A stretch of 64,000 nucleotides of DNA from Caballeronia megalochromosomata (GTDB taxonomy: Bacteria > Pseudomonadota > Gammaproteobacteria > Burkholderiales > Burkholderiaceae), in the NCBI GenBank assembly GCA_001580565.1, contig LRBF01000226.1, forward strand, positions 1-64,000, written 5' to 3'. Positions 11,121 to 19,380 of this stretch are shown piece after piece; the first letter of the stretch is position 1; every line of letters begins with the position of its first letter. Both the position numbers and the translations under genes were made by a program. The notes under the pieces were generated by a model. It was given only the letters and a program-made list of their open reading frames with translations. It did not search any database and was not told where the DNA came from.

Positions 11121-12371
11121 TTACGCGCCCGAAGCGGCGGATGCAGCCTGCGCACCACTCGCGCCGCTCGCGTTCGCAGGCGCGGCGGCGCCCGGCGCGG
11201 ATGCCGCCTGCGCGTCCGAGGCGGCTACCGGGTAGGGGAATTTCGCGTCGACCGGCTTCACCTGCATGCCGGGCTTCGCCTTCTCCACGCCGTTCACGAT
11301 CACGCGATCGCCCGCGTTCAGGCCGCTGTCGACCACCCAGTTGTTGCCGTAGGTGGCGCTCGTGACCAGCTGGCGCAGCTCGACCTTGTTGTCCTTGTTG
11401 ACGACGAGCGCGGTCGGCGTGCCCTTCTGGTCGTGCGTGACGCCGATCTGCGGCACGACGAGCGCGTGGTCGTTCACGCCTTCCTGGATGCGCGCGCGCA
11501 CGAACATGCCCGGCAGGAGCACGCGATCCTTGTTCTGGAAGATCGCGCGCACGGTCACCGAACCGGTGCTCTGGTCGACGCTCACGTCCGAGAACTGCAG
11601 CTTGCCCTGCTCGGTATAGGTGCGGCCGTCTTCGAGCACGAGCGTGACCTTCGCGGCGTGGATGCCTTCGGTCTGCAGGCGGCCTTCCTGGATCTGCCGG
11701 CGCAACTGGAGGCCTTCGACGCTCGATTGCGTCAGGTCGACGTAGATCGGGTCGAGCTGCTGCACGGTCGTGAGCAGCGTCGCGGCGCTCGCCTGCACGT
11801 AGGCGCCCGGCGTCACTTGCGAGAGGCCCGTGCGGCCGCTGATCGGCGAGACGACGTCGGTGTAGCCGAGGTTGATCTGCGCGGTATCGACCGATGCCTT
11901 GCCCGCGGCGACATCCGCCACCGCCTGACCTTGCGCGGCCACGGCGTTGTCGTAATCCTGCTTCGACACGGCGTTGGCCGCGACGAGGATCTTGTAGCGC
12001 GACACGAGCGCGTTCTGCGACGCGACGTTCGCCTGCGCCTTCGCCAGCGTGGCCTTCGCGTTGTTCAGCGCGGCGATGTACGGCGCCGGATCGATCTTGT
12101 AGAGCCGCTGACCGGCCTTGACCTCGGAGCCTTCCGTGAATTCACGACGCTGCACGATGCCATCCACTCGTGCGCGCACTTGCGCGACGAGGTAGGCGTT
12201 GGTGCGGCCCGGCAAATCGACGACGACCGGCACGCTCGTGGGCTGCACGGTGACGATGCCCACTTCGGGCGTTTGCGGCGGAGGCGCTGATTGTTTTTGC
12301 CCGCACGCTGCCAGGAACACGGCAGCCGTCGCGGCGGTGATTAAGCGGAGTGGAACCCGTTCGACGCGCAT
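11121..12371 (-). CDS. bpeA: RND efflux periplasmic adaptor (BpeA-like), pump 2
   Basis: A 416-residue AcrA/BpeA-type membrane fusion protein. It starts MRVERVPLRLITAATAA, with a lipobox ending FLAACG. It has lipoyl-like half motifs (ARVDGIVQRREF, LGYTDVVSPISG), a coiled-coil hairpin, a beta-barrel domain and a low-complexity Ala-rich tail. The 63-residue in-frame extension upstream has no signal sequence and would overlap the promoter region, so the lipobox start is preferred. It is the first gene of the pump 2 operon, transcribed divergently from the TetR gene at 12824, with a palindromic operator between them. Confidence 0.93.
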   Translation of the reverse strand: MRVERVPLRLITAATAAVFLAACGQKQSAPPPQTPEVGIVTVQPTSVPVVVDLPGRTNAYLVAQVRARVDGIVQRREFTEGSEVKAGQRLYKIDPAPYIAALNNAKATLAKAQANVASQNALVSRYKILVAANAVSKQDYDNAVAAQGQAVADVAAGKASVDTAQINLGYTDVVSPISGRTGLSQVTPGAYVQASAATLLTTVQQLDPIYVDLTQSSVEGLQLRRQIQEGRLQTEGIHAAKVTLVLEDGRTYTEQGKLQFSDVSVDQSTGSVTVRAIFQNKDRVLLPGMFVRARIQEGVNDHALVVPQIGVTHDQKGTPTALVVNKDNKVELRQLVTSATYGNNWVVDSGLNAGDRVIVNGVEKAKPGMQVKPVDAKFPYPVAASDAQAASAPGAAAPANASGASGAQAASAASGA

Positions 12372-12823
12372 GGAGCGACCTCTGTCTAAGACTGAGAGTG
12401 AAGTGGGTGCGCGGCGGCCTTCCCCGGGCAATGCCGCGCACGAGCGTCCTTCAGGACGCTGCCAATAAACAAACTTGTCCGACGAATGAGCGGCGCCGCC
12501 GGCCAGCGGCCGGCGTTTCATGCCCGTGCGCGACGCTCTGAAGCGCCGCCTGTGGCCCAAGGACGGCCGGAACGGGCAATGGAAACGAAAGCTTAATTCG
12601 GAATCCGTTCGTCGGCGGAAATTTGTGAATATTGGTAAACGGGTGGTATTGTATATACATTCGTGGATGAATGTATAAAACTGTACGTGTTTATCCCCAT
12701 TGGAGGCGAGAAAGAAATCGCTCAGGGGAATCGATTACGGTCGACAGATCTTCGACACGGGCCCATCAATGCGCCCGTTCAACGGCAGCAGCAGGAGCAG
12801 AACGGCCCGAAAGGCCGCACGAT
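12372..12823. promoter_or_regulatory. Divergent promoter region of pump 2 operon and its TetR repressor
   Basis: About 450 bases without a gene between two divergent genes. The only strong signal is the 24-base palindrome at 12654-12677. Bases around it are unusually AT-rich for this chromosome (TATATA, TTGTGA, TATTGT), as expected for overlapping promoters. The rest is GC-rich leader in which I recognise nothing further. Confidence 0.6.
12654..12677. promoter_or_regulatory. AcrR/BpeR-type operator palindrome
   Basis: Perfect 9-bp arms TATACATTC and GAATGTATA around GTGGAT. The layout and bases resemble the E. coli AcrR operator (ACATTnnTGAATGT-type core). It sits in the divergent region between the TetR-family gene and the pump 2 operon, so one repressor dimer pair could control both directions. 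Confidence 0.75.
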
Positions 12824-13471
12824 ATGGTCAGACGAACCAAGGAAGAAGCGCAGGCGACGCGCAACCGCGTGCTCGACGCGGCCGAGCGCGTCTTCTACGA
12901 AAAAGGCGTGTCGCGCACGACGCTCGCGGACATCGCGCAGGCGGCGGGCGTGACGCGCGGCGCCATCTACTGGCACTTCGCCAACAAGGGCGATCTCTTC
13001 AACGCAATGTTCGACCGCAGCCTGCTGCCGCTCGACGAACTCGTGCAAACCACGCTCGACGGCAAGGAAGAAGACCCGCTCGCGCGGCTTCAGGAGCTTT
13101 TCGTCTGGTGCATGCGCAACATCACGACCGACGTGCAGCGCCGGCGCATCTTCGACATTCTTTTTATGAAGTGCGAGTTCGTCGAGGAAATGGGGCCGGT
13201 GCGCGAGCGGCACCAGAACAACATGCGCGACGGCATGGAGCGCATCGAGCGCGCGCTGCGCAACGCCGTCGAGAAGAAACAGCTTCCCGCGACGCTCGAC
13301 ACGAACCGCGCGATGACCATGCTCCACTGCCTCTTCACCGGCATCCTGCACGATTCGCTGATGCTGCCGGACCTCGTCCATCCGGAGCGCGACGCCGAAG
13401 CGCTCATCCAGGCGTGCTTCGACGCCTTGCGTTGCAGCCCGGCGCTGCTGTTGTCACCGGTCAGCGCCTGA
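12824..13471 (+). CDS. bpeR: TetR-family repressor of RND efflux (AcrR/BpeR-like)
   Basis: A 215-residue TetR/AcrR repressor that should bind the palindrome at 12654-12677 and release it on drug binding. The N-terminal helix-turn-helix is clear (residues about 10-56: RNRVLDAAERVFYEKGVS... TLADIAQAAGVTRGAIYWHF). The C-terminal AcrR-type ligand domain follows, with the LDTNRAMTMLHCLFTGIL helix near the end. The start MVRRTKEEAQ is the standard AcrR start. The in-frame extension upstream runs through the operator and is rejected. It is divergent from pump 2 and the only regulator gene near either efflux operon. Confidence 0.9.
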   Translation: MVRRTKEEAQATRNRVLDAAERVFYEKGVSRTTLADIAQAAGVTRGAIYWHFANKGDLFNAMFDRSLLPLDELVQTTLDGKEEDPLARLQELFVWCMRNITTDVQRRRIFDILFMKCEFVEEMGPVRERHQNNMRDGMERIERALRNAVEKKQLPATLDTNRAMTMLHCLFTGILHDSLMLPDLVHPERDAEALIQACFDALRCSPALLLSPVSA

Positions 13472-13476
13472 ATTCG

Positions 13477-14286
13477 TCATTGCAGCCCGATGTGTTGCGC
13501 GAAGTACGCGAACAGCGCGATGCACACGAGCATCGCCGCCCAGGCCCAAACGGGCAAGCCGAGCGGATGCGGATCGTGGGAATGATCGCGCTCGTGATGC
13601 ACGAAGCCATGTCCGTGCAGGCGATGCCGCAGCACGCCGCTCGCGTGGGCATCGGCGGACGGTGTGCGCATCGCGCCCGAGCGACGCGAGAACGCCGCCG
13701 ACATCGCGCCCGGGCGCAAGAACACGTGCCGGCGCTCGGCGCGCTCGCCCGCCGCGCGCATCGACGGCAAGCCGTGCTTCGCGCGCACCACTTCGCAGAA
13801 CTCGGCGAAGAATTCATCGGCGCCTTCGCGCAGCGCGTTTTCGATCTGGCGGGTGGGCAAGCCGGCGAGCGGTCCCGATACCGTCGCCCAGACGGTGTAT
13901 TCGATCCAGGTCGCGGTGGTGTCGTCGTCCGGATTCAACGCGACCGCGATCTGCCCGCGCAGGGAGCCGACGCCCTCGCCGCGCGCCTTGAAGCTCAGCG
14001 TGCGGGCATACACGGCATCGTCGGATGCGGAGAGTTCGCTGGATTCGGTGGATTCGCCTTCCGCGTGCGCCGCCTGACGCGTGCGCCCGGCTGCGTGGGC
14101 GCGGATCTCGTAGCGCGCCCGCAGCGCGCCGAGCGGCACGATCAGCGTGAGGACATACTCGCCGCCGGGCGTGCGCGTGAACGATTCGCAATTGTCGAGG
14201 CTTGCGCGCAATAGCGCGAGGTCAGAGAGCGCCTCCCGGACATGCGCCGGGTCGAGCGGAACGCACAACGCATCGGTGACTTCCAT
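13477..14286 (-). CDS. CoxG/SRPBCC-family protein with C-terminal membrane anchor
   Basis: A 269-residue protein whose first roughly 170 residues resemble the carbon monoxide dehydrogenase subunit G (CoxG) branch of the START/SRPBCC fold (MEVTDALCVPLDPAHVREALSD at the start; LPTRQIENALREGADEFFAEF near 165). The C-terminus holds a His-rich segment (HGFVHHERDHSHDPH) and one membrane helix (LPVWAWAAMLVCIALFAYF). Members are cytoplasmic proteins tethered to the membrane. In CO-oxidisers they recruit the dehydrogenase, but no cox genes are present here, so the role is unknown. It ends 5 bases from the convergent TetR gene. Confidence 0.75.
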   Translation of the reverse strand: MEVTDALCVPLDPAHVREALSDLALLRASLDNCESFTRTPGGEYVLTLIVPLGALRARYEIRAHAAGRTRQAAHAEGESTESSELSASDDAVYARTLSFKARGEGVGSLRGQIAVALNPDDDTTATWIEYTVWATVSGPLAGLPTRQIENALREGADEFFAEFCEVVRAKHGLPSMRAAGERAERRHVFLRPGAMSAAFSRRSGAMRTPSADAHASGVLRHRLHGHGFVHHERDHSHDPHPLGLPVWAWAAMLVCIALFAYFAQHIGLQ

Positions 14287-14360
14287 TCGAGCCTCCGGGC
14301 AAAGGATCGCATGCGTTCGTTATGGCTGAGCGGGCGCGGTATGTCTGTTCGGCTGCGCGC

Positions 14361-14738
14361 CTAGGATGTTTCGTCGATGCGATCCACACGCGAACCGTAA
14401 AACGCAAGGTAGCCCTTGATTTTCACGGCGGCGTCGAGCGGCGCTTCGTAGCTCCAGGCGGCATTTTCCACCGGGCCGTCCTCGGTCAGCAAATGATAGT
14501 GCGTGGCCTGGCCTTTGATCGGGCAATGCGTGGTGTGAATGGAGCGCTCCAGGCGCGCCATGTTCACGTCGGCGCGCGGGAAGTAGTGCACTTTCTCCGT
14601 GCCTGGCTCGATGAGCGTGAGCGACGCGTGCGTATCGGCGTAGGTCACGCCCTGATGGATCACGCGGCAGCGCCGGCCGTTCAGCGTGATCTCGATGTGA
14701 TGCGCCGTTGCGTGTCCGTCGTTCAGTTCCGTGCCCAT
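14361..14738 (-). CDS. DUF427 domain protein
   Basis: A 125-residue protein matching the compact DUF427 beta fold. Recognisable pieces are ITLNGRRCRVIHQGVTYADT, the HYFPRADVNMARL stretch, and ENAAWSYEAPLDAAVKIKGYLAFY near the end. The function of DUF427 proteins is not established. The start at 14738 has a GGAGGGG ribosome site about 8 bases upstream. A longer open frame would run into the terminator at 14775-14809. It is a single gene, probably with its own promoter. Confidence 0.8.
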   Translation of the reverse strand: MGTELNDGHATAHHIEITLNGRRCRVIHQGVTYADTHASLTLIEPGTEKVHYFPRADVNMARLERSIHTTHCPIKGQATHYHLLTEDGPVENAAWSYEAPLDAAVKIKGYLAFYGSRVDRIDETS

Positions 14739-14774
14739 CGTGCTGCCCCTCCCGCGTGAGGACCGCCATCCCAA

Positions 14775-14809
14775 GAAAAAGCCACGAGTGATCGAGACAC
14801 CCGTGGCTT
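14775..14809 (-). terminator. Intrinsic terminator of exported-protein gene
   Basis: Eight-bp stem (14779-14786 with 14802-14809) with a minus-strand T run continuing from it. It closes the gene at 14884-15366 before the DUF427 gene. Confidence 0.8.
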
Positions 14810-14883
14810 GATTATGAGACAAAGTTTCGATGCTGCGTGAGCGCTTTCGATGCCCCGGGTACTTTCCCTTTCGACCTCCGCGC

Positions 14884-15366
14884 TTACTGAGTGTTCCAGT
14901 GGAACGCCGCCTTGGCCTTGCCCGGACCCGCGACCGTCACCGCCTGCTTTTTCTCCTGATCCTTGTACTTCGCGTAGACGGTATAACTGCCCGGCGGCAG
15001 CTTGACGAGCATGTACGGTCCCATCGACTCGGCGGAAAGCGCCTCGCCGCCCTTGCCGTCGACGATGCGCACGTGCACGCCCGAAAGGTAGTCGGCGGTC
15101 GGGCCCGTGAAGCGCAGCGACAGCGGCCAGTGCGCCTGTTCCCGCAACAATGCCCGCGATTCGTCGAGTCCCACGCCGCCCGACGTGTACGAGACGTCGC
15201 CTTGCTGCTGGATTTGCGGCAGGCCGCCGCCGTTGGTGTTGCCGGCGCTCGACATATCGCCGGTCGTGCCGCCCGAGGCTTGTGCCCAGGCGCCGCCCGC
15301 CATGCCCGCGCTCATCGCCGCAATGAGAACTGCGGCCGCCAGTCTGCCCGTGGTTTTGCTCGTCAT
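14884..15366 (-). CDS. Exported hypothetical protein with carboxypeptidase-regulatory-like fold
   Basis: A 160-residue protein with a clear signal peptide cleaved after GGAWA (residues about 25-29), a Gly/Ser/Asn-rich linker, and then a small beta-rich domain (SGVHVRIVDGKGGEAL... YMLVKLPPGSYTVYAKYKDQEKKQAVTV). That domain resembles the carboxypeptidase regulatory-like or PEGA fold seen in many secreted proteins. It is predicted periplasmic; no catalytic residues are evident. It is followed by its own terminator and lies just downstream of the DegP protease gene in the same orientation, so it may belong to the same envelope-stress group. Confidence 0.7.
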   Translation of the reverse strand: MTSKTTGRLAAAVLIAAMSAGMAGGAWAQASGGTTGDMSSAGNTNGGGLPQIQQQGDVSYTSGGVGLDESRALLREQAHWPLSLRFTGPTADYLSGVHVRIVDGKGGEALSAESMGPYMLVKLPPGSYTVYAKYKDQEKKQAVTVAGPGKAKAAFHWNTQ

Positions 15367-15506
15367 GGTTCTGCTCCTTTGTCCGATGCCGCCCGGCCCA
15401 AAAGCGCCGGCGGCGTCACGCCCGATGCGTCGGTTTCACGCGATGGGGCACCAGGGAACCGTGGAGCATGGTTCGTGCCCGCATCGCGGATACCGGCGCA
15501 CGCGCG

Positions 15507-17018
15507 TCAGCCGAGATCGACCGGCACGAAGATCTGGGCATCGTCACGCTGGATGAGGAGCGCGATGCTGTCGCCGGCGCGCTCGACCATCGACTTCAAC
15601 TGTTGCGCCGAGGTGACCGGCTGGCCGTTGACCGCGAGGATCACATCGCCCGGCTGGATGCCCGCGTTCGCCGCCGCGCCGTTCGACTGCTGCACGAGCA
15701 GGCCGCGCGAGAGCGAATCGTTCTGCTTCTCTTCCGGCGTGAGCGGGCGCACCGCGACGCCGAGGCGCGCGTCCTGCGCCGATGCGCCGTCCTCGCCGCC
15801 CGCTTTTGCGCTCGCGGTCTTCGCGTCCTTCAACGCGCCGATGGTCACGGACAAATCCTTCGAGCCCTTGTCGCGCCACACCGTCACTTTCGCGGACGTG
15901 CCCGGCGAGAGCCCCGCGACCTGCGACGGCAGCGAGGTCGAATCCGTTACCGGCTCTCCATTCAGCGCCGTGATGACATCGCCCGGCTGCAGGCCCGCCT
16001 TCGCGGCCGGTCCGCCCGGCTCGACCGAGCTCACGAGCGCGCCTTGCGGCGACTTCATGCCGAACGAGTTGGCGAGCGTCTGATTCATGCCCTGCACCGT
16101 CACGCCGAGACGGCCGCGATCCACGTGACCCGTCTTGATGATGGCGTCCTTGACCTTGATCGCCTCATTGATCGGGATGGCGAACGAAAGCCCCTGAAAG
16201 CCGCCCGTCTGCGAATAGATCATCGAGTTGATGCCGATCACTTCGCCTTGCAGATTGAAAAGCGGGCCGCCCGAGTTGCCCGGATTCACCGGCACGTCGG
16301 TCTGGATGAACGGCGTGTAGTTCTCGTTGGGCAACGCGCGCGACTTCGCGCTGATGATGCCCGACGTCACCGTGTTGTCGAAGCCGTACGGCGAGCCGAT
16401 CGCGACGACCCACTGGCCGACCTTGCTGCCGTTGGGATCGCCGATCTTCACGGTCGGCAGGTTCTTCGCGTCGATCTTCAGCACGGCGACGTCCGATTGC
16501 TTGTCCGCGCCGATGACCTTCGCGCGATATTCGCGCTTGTCCGTGAGCTTCACGGTGACGACATTCGCGTTGTCCACGACATGCGCGTTCGTGAGGACGT
16601 AGCCGTCGCTACTGACGATGAAGCCCGAGCCGAGACCTTCGCTCGGACGATCCGCGTTGGGGCCGCCGTCGCCGCCACCACCACCGAAGCCGGGCATGCC
16701 GCCGAAGCGCTTGAAGAACTGGTAGAAGGGATCGTCCGGGTCCATCGGCACTTGATTCTGGCTGCGACGATTCGACGTCTGCTTGACGACGTGCTTCGCG
16801 CTGATGTTCACCACGGCCGGACCATAGGTCTCGACGAGACCGGAGAAATCGGGAATGCCGGTTTTTGCCGCGGCCTCGGCGGGCATCAACGCCGCTGCGG
16901 ATGCGGGCGCGATGACCTGCGGCGCCGGGACATTGTTATGCCCGGCCACGTAGCCCGCCGACACGGCAACGGCAACAGCCACTGCGACGGCGCTGCGGGT
17001 GAGGATCTTCGCTTTCAT
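15507..17018 (-). CDS. mucD: Periplasmic serine endoprotease DegP/MucD (HtrA family)
   Basis: A 503-residue HtrA protease and chaperone that degrades misfolded periplasmic proteins. An N-terminal signal (VAVAVAVAVSAGYVAG) precedes the trypsin-like domain with the catalytic triad His146 (TNAHVVDN), Asp176 (SDVAVLKI) and Ser249 (GNSGGPLF). Two PDZ domains follow (about residues 300-390 and 410-500), each with a GL/GIQPGDVI motif. A Gly-rich loop near 107-120 corresponds to the LA loop. It lies directly after a two-component system on the same strand, with a CTTAA-N6-CTTAA box in the gap, so it is probably a target of that regulator. Family is certain; DegQ/DegP/MucD naming is loose. Confidence 0.95.
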   Translation of the reverse strand: MKAKILTRSAVAVAVAVAVSAGYVAGHNNVPAPQVIAPASAAALMPAEAAAKTGIPDFSGLVETYGPAVVNISAKHVVKQTSNRRSQNQVPMDPDDPFYQFFKRFGGMPGFGGGGGDGGPNADRPSEGLGSGFIVSSDGYVLTNAHVVDNANVVTVKLTDKREYRAKVIGADKQSDVAVLKIDAKNLPTVKIGDPNGSKVGQWVVAIGSPYGFDNTVTSGIISAKSRALPNENYTPFIQTDVPVNPGNSGGPLFNLQGEVIGINSMIYSQTGGFQGLSFAIPINEAIKVKDAIIKTGHVDRGRLGVTVQGMNQTLANSFGMKSPQGALVSSVEPGGPAAKAGLQPGDVITALNGEPVTDSTSLPSQVAGLSPGTSAKVTVWRDKGSKDLSVTIGALKDAKTASAKAGGEDGASAQDARLGVAVRPLTPEEKQNDSLSRGLLVQQSNGAAANAGIQPGDVILAVNGQPVTSAQQLKSMVERAGDSIALLIQRDDAQIFVPVDLG

Positions 17019-17091
17019 CGTGTGCTCCTGACGAGGGGATGCGCTCCAGAAAGAGCGCGCTTTATCGATGGAGCAAGATTACGGGGTGTCG

Positions 17092-17108
17092 CTTAAACCT
17101 TTCTTAAA
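17092..17108. promoter_or_regulatory. QseB/PmrA-type box upstream of degP/mucD
   Basis: CTTAAACCTTTCTTAAA is a direct repeat of CTTAAA with an 11-base period. This fits the CTTAA-N6-CTTAA site of PmrA/QseB-family response regulators. It lies 74-90 bases before the protease start and immediately after the sensor kinase gene. Confidence 0.65.
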
Positions 17109-17131
17109 CACGTGGCGCGTCGGGGCGCGTA

Positions 17132-18433
17132 TCAGAATCGAACCGATGCCTTCAATCCGCCAGCCTGCGATTCGCCGAGCGTCACCGCCGCGCCATGCTG
17201 GTCCGCGATACGCCGCACGATGGCGAGCCCGAGGCCCGTGCCCGCAATGTCGCTGCGTGCGCGATCCGCGCTCTCTCCCGCGCGGTAGAACCGGTCGAAT
17301 ACTCTTTCTCGTTCTTCTTGAGGGATGCCCGGACCGGTATCGGAGATGTCGACGAGCGCGCGCCCGTCTTTCATTTTCACGCCGACATCGACGCGGCCGC
17401 CGCGCGGCGTGTACTTCGTCGCGTTGTCGATGAGATTGTTGAACATCACGCGCAGCGAATCCGGATCGCCCTTGACGGTCGCGGGCTCGCTCGCCTCGAT
17501 GCCGAGATCGACGCCGCGTTCTTGTGCGACCAGAACATAGCCGCGCACACAGCTTTCCAGCAGCGCGTTCAGATCGACCTGCGTCTCGACCTTCTTGCCG
17601 TCCGGCTCCGATCGCGCGAGCGCGAGCAACTGTTCCGCGAGGCGCGTCGCGCGCGCGATGCCTTCATGCAAGTCCTTGAGCGCTTCGCGGCGCGTGTCGT
17701 CGTCCTGTGCGCGCGCGACGAGTTGCGCCTGGATCTGCACCGCGGCGAGCGGCGTGCGCAGTTCGTGCGCGGCATCGGCGACGAAGGCCTTTTGCGTATC
17801 GAGCGCGGTCGACAAACGCGAGAGCAACGCATTCAACGCGCGCACGACCGGCCGCACTTCCTGCGGCAGACGTTGATCGGAGAGTGGATCGAGCGCTTCG
17901 GGATGACGTGTATCGAGCGCGCGCGTCACGCGCTGCAAGGGCGCGAGCCCGCGTCCGACGATCACCCAGATCGCGAGCCCGAGCAGCGGCAAGAGCAGCA
18001 CGAGCGGCCACAGCGTGCGCCACGCGACGCCCGCCGCGACGCGATTGCGGATCGACAACGGCTGCGCAAGCTGCACGACGTTATCGCCGACGATCGCGCT
18101 ATACACGCGCCATTCGCCGCGCGGCGTCATTTCGGTGGAGAAGCCCAGCTCCGCATGCGGCGCGAGCGGCACGCGCGGATGCGAGTAGTACATCAGCACG
18201 CCGTTGCGATTCCAGATCTGGATGACGACGCCCTCGTCGCTCTCACTACGCGAACTGAGCACCGACGAAAACGGCTCCGACGGCAACGCCGCCGCGATCT
18301 GCTGAAGCTGATAATCGAAGAGTTCGTTGGCTTCGGCGAGCGCCTGCCGATAGATGAGCCACCCGGCAAACCCCACGCCGACGATAACGAGCGCGAGCAG
18401 CCAGATCACCAGTTGCCGGCGGATCGACCGCAT
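17132..18433 (-). CDS. Sensor histidine kinase (QseC/PmrB/TctE-like)
   Basis: A 433-residue inner-membrane kinase. There are two membrane segments (residues about 8-27 and 141-162) around a roughly 110-residue periplasmic sensor, then a HAMP-like linker. The dimerisation helix carries the phospho-accepting His223 (DAAHELRTPLAAVQ). The ATPase domain has N-box NLIDNATKYTP, G1 DTGPGIP and G2 GTGLGLAI. Its start codon overlaps the stop of the response regulator gene by one base (TGATG), so the two are translationally coupled. The signal is unknown; membership with the PmrA/QseB group makes metals, pH or envelope stress plausible. Confidence 0.92.
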   Translation of the reverse strand: MRSIRRQLVIWLLALVIVGVGFAGWLIYRQALAEANELFDYQLQQIAAALPSEPFSSVLSSRSESDEGVVIQIWNRNGVLMYYSHPRVPLAPHAELGFSTEMTPRGEWRVYSAIVGDNVVQLAQPLSIRNRVAAGVAWRTLWPLVLLLPLLGLAIWVIVGRGLAPLQRVTRALDTRHPEALDPLSDQRLPQEVRPVVRALNALLSRLSTALDTQKAFVADAAHELRTPLAAVQIQAQLVARAQDDDTRREALKDLHEGIARATRLAEQLLALARSEPDGKKVETQVDLNALLESCVRGYVLVAQERGVDLGIEASEPATVKGDPDSLRVMFNNLIDNATKYTPRGGRVDVGVKMKDGRALVDISDTGPGIPQEERERVFDRFYRAGESADRARSDIAGTGLGLAIVRRIADQHGAAVTLGESQAGGLKASVRF

Positions 18434-19095
18434 CAGGCGTCCTTCGCGACCATATAGCCCAAGCCACGCACGTTGCGGATGAGATCGGCGCCGAGCTTCT
18501 TGCGCAGCGAATGGATGTACACCTCGACCGTGTTGCTGCCGATTTCCTCGCCCCAGCCGTATATCTTTTCTTCGAGCTGGCTTTTCGACAATACCGCGCC
18601 GGGCCGCGCCATCAGCGCTTCGAGCAGTGCGAACTCTCGCGCCGACAGCGACACAGGCGCGCCCGCGAGCGTCACCTGATGACCGACCGGATCGAGCGTC
18701 AGTTCACCGTGCCGCACGAGCGACTCGCCGCGCCCCGCGTGGCGGCGGATCAGCGCCCGCATGCGCGCGCCGAGTTCGTCGAGATCGAAAGGCTTGACGA
18801 GATAGTCGTCCGCGCCGGCATCGAGCCCTTTCACGCGATCCGCGATCGCGTCGCGCGCCGTGACAATCAGCACCGGCAGCGAGTTGGCGCGCGCGCGCAA
18901 TGTTTTCAGCACGTCGAGGCCGTCGCGTTTGGGCAGGCCGAGATCGAGCAGCATCAGATCGTAGGATTCGCCCGCGACCGCCGTGAGCGCGGCCTCGCCG
19001 TCCTGCACCCAGTCGACTGCGAAGCCGTCCGCGCGCAGCGCCTTGCGCACGCCTTCGGCAATCATCCGGTCATCTTCGACAAGCAGGATTCGCAT
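18433..19095 (-). CDS. OmpR/PhoB-family response regulator (QseB/PmrA-like)
   Basis: A 220-residue regulator with an N-terminal receiver domain: phosphorylation site Asp51 in LLDLGLP, acidic pair Asp8-Asp9, and the lysine in YLVKPFD. The C-terminal winged helix is SLSAREFALLEALMARPG... EVYIHSLRKKLG. The sequence resembles the QseB/PmrA/TctD group. It is the first gene of an operon with the sensor kinase. A CTTAA-N6-CTTAA site lies 87-102 bases upstream, and another precedes the degP/mucD gene, suggesting autoregulation and control of the protease. Confidence 0.93.
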   Translation of the reverse strand: MRILLVEDDRMIAEGVRKALRADGFAVDWVQDGEAALTAVAGESYDLMLLDLGLPKRDGLDVLKTLRARANSLPVLIVTARDAIADRVKGLDAGADDYLVKPFDLDELGARMRALIRRHAGRGESLVRHGELTLDPVGHQVTLAGAPVSLSAREFALLEALMARPGAVLSKSQLEEKIYGWGEEIGSNTVEVYIHSLRKKLGADLIRNVRGLGYMVAKDA

Positions 19096-19181
19096 GGCAC
19101 ATGTTGGTTCGTGGTTACGTGGCGCAGCCCTCGGGCCGCGACGGGTTGCGGCTCATTGTAGCCGCGCGTGCCCGCGACAGG

Positions 19182-19197
19182 CTTAAACGGGACTTAA
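19182..19197. promoter_or_regulatory. QseB/PmrA-type box upstream of its response regulator
   Basis: CTTAAACGGGACTTAA is a direct repeat of CTTAA with an 11-base period, the same arrangement as at 17092-17108. It lies 87-102 bases before the response regulator start, as expected for autoregulation. It also lies in the divergent region shared with dacB (start 19381). Confidence 0.65.
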
Positions 19198-19380
19198 CCG
19201 CGCGCATCGTCCACTTTCAGAGGACAACGACCTGTCGGACACGATGTTCATCGCGTAACACCGATTTTTTGCCCTTACGATTTCCGCAAGCCAGCTTGTC
19301 TACAATAGCCGCTTCCCGCGCGGCGCGATCCTGCCCGAATGCGCGCCGCCTGCCATCCAGTCCAAGAACAACGCTCGTCC

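Noticed and set aside
8106-12290. Long plus-strand open frames opposite pump 2 (574 and 819 codons)
   Set aside because: Same cause as above: Arg/Asp/His-rich composition and no start or ribosome site, opposite well-recognised bpeA/bpeB-type genes.
12671-12823. Upstream in-frame extension of the TetR regulator
   Set aside because: It starts inside the operator palindrome and lacks family residues; the AcrR-type start is at 12824.
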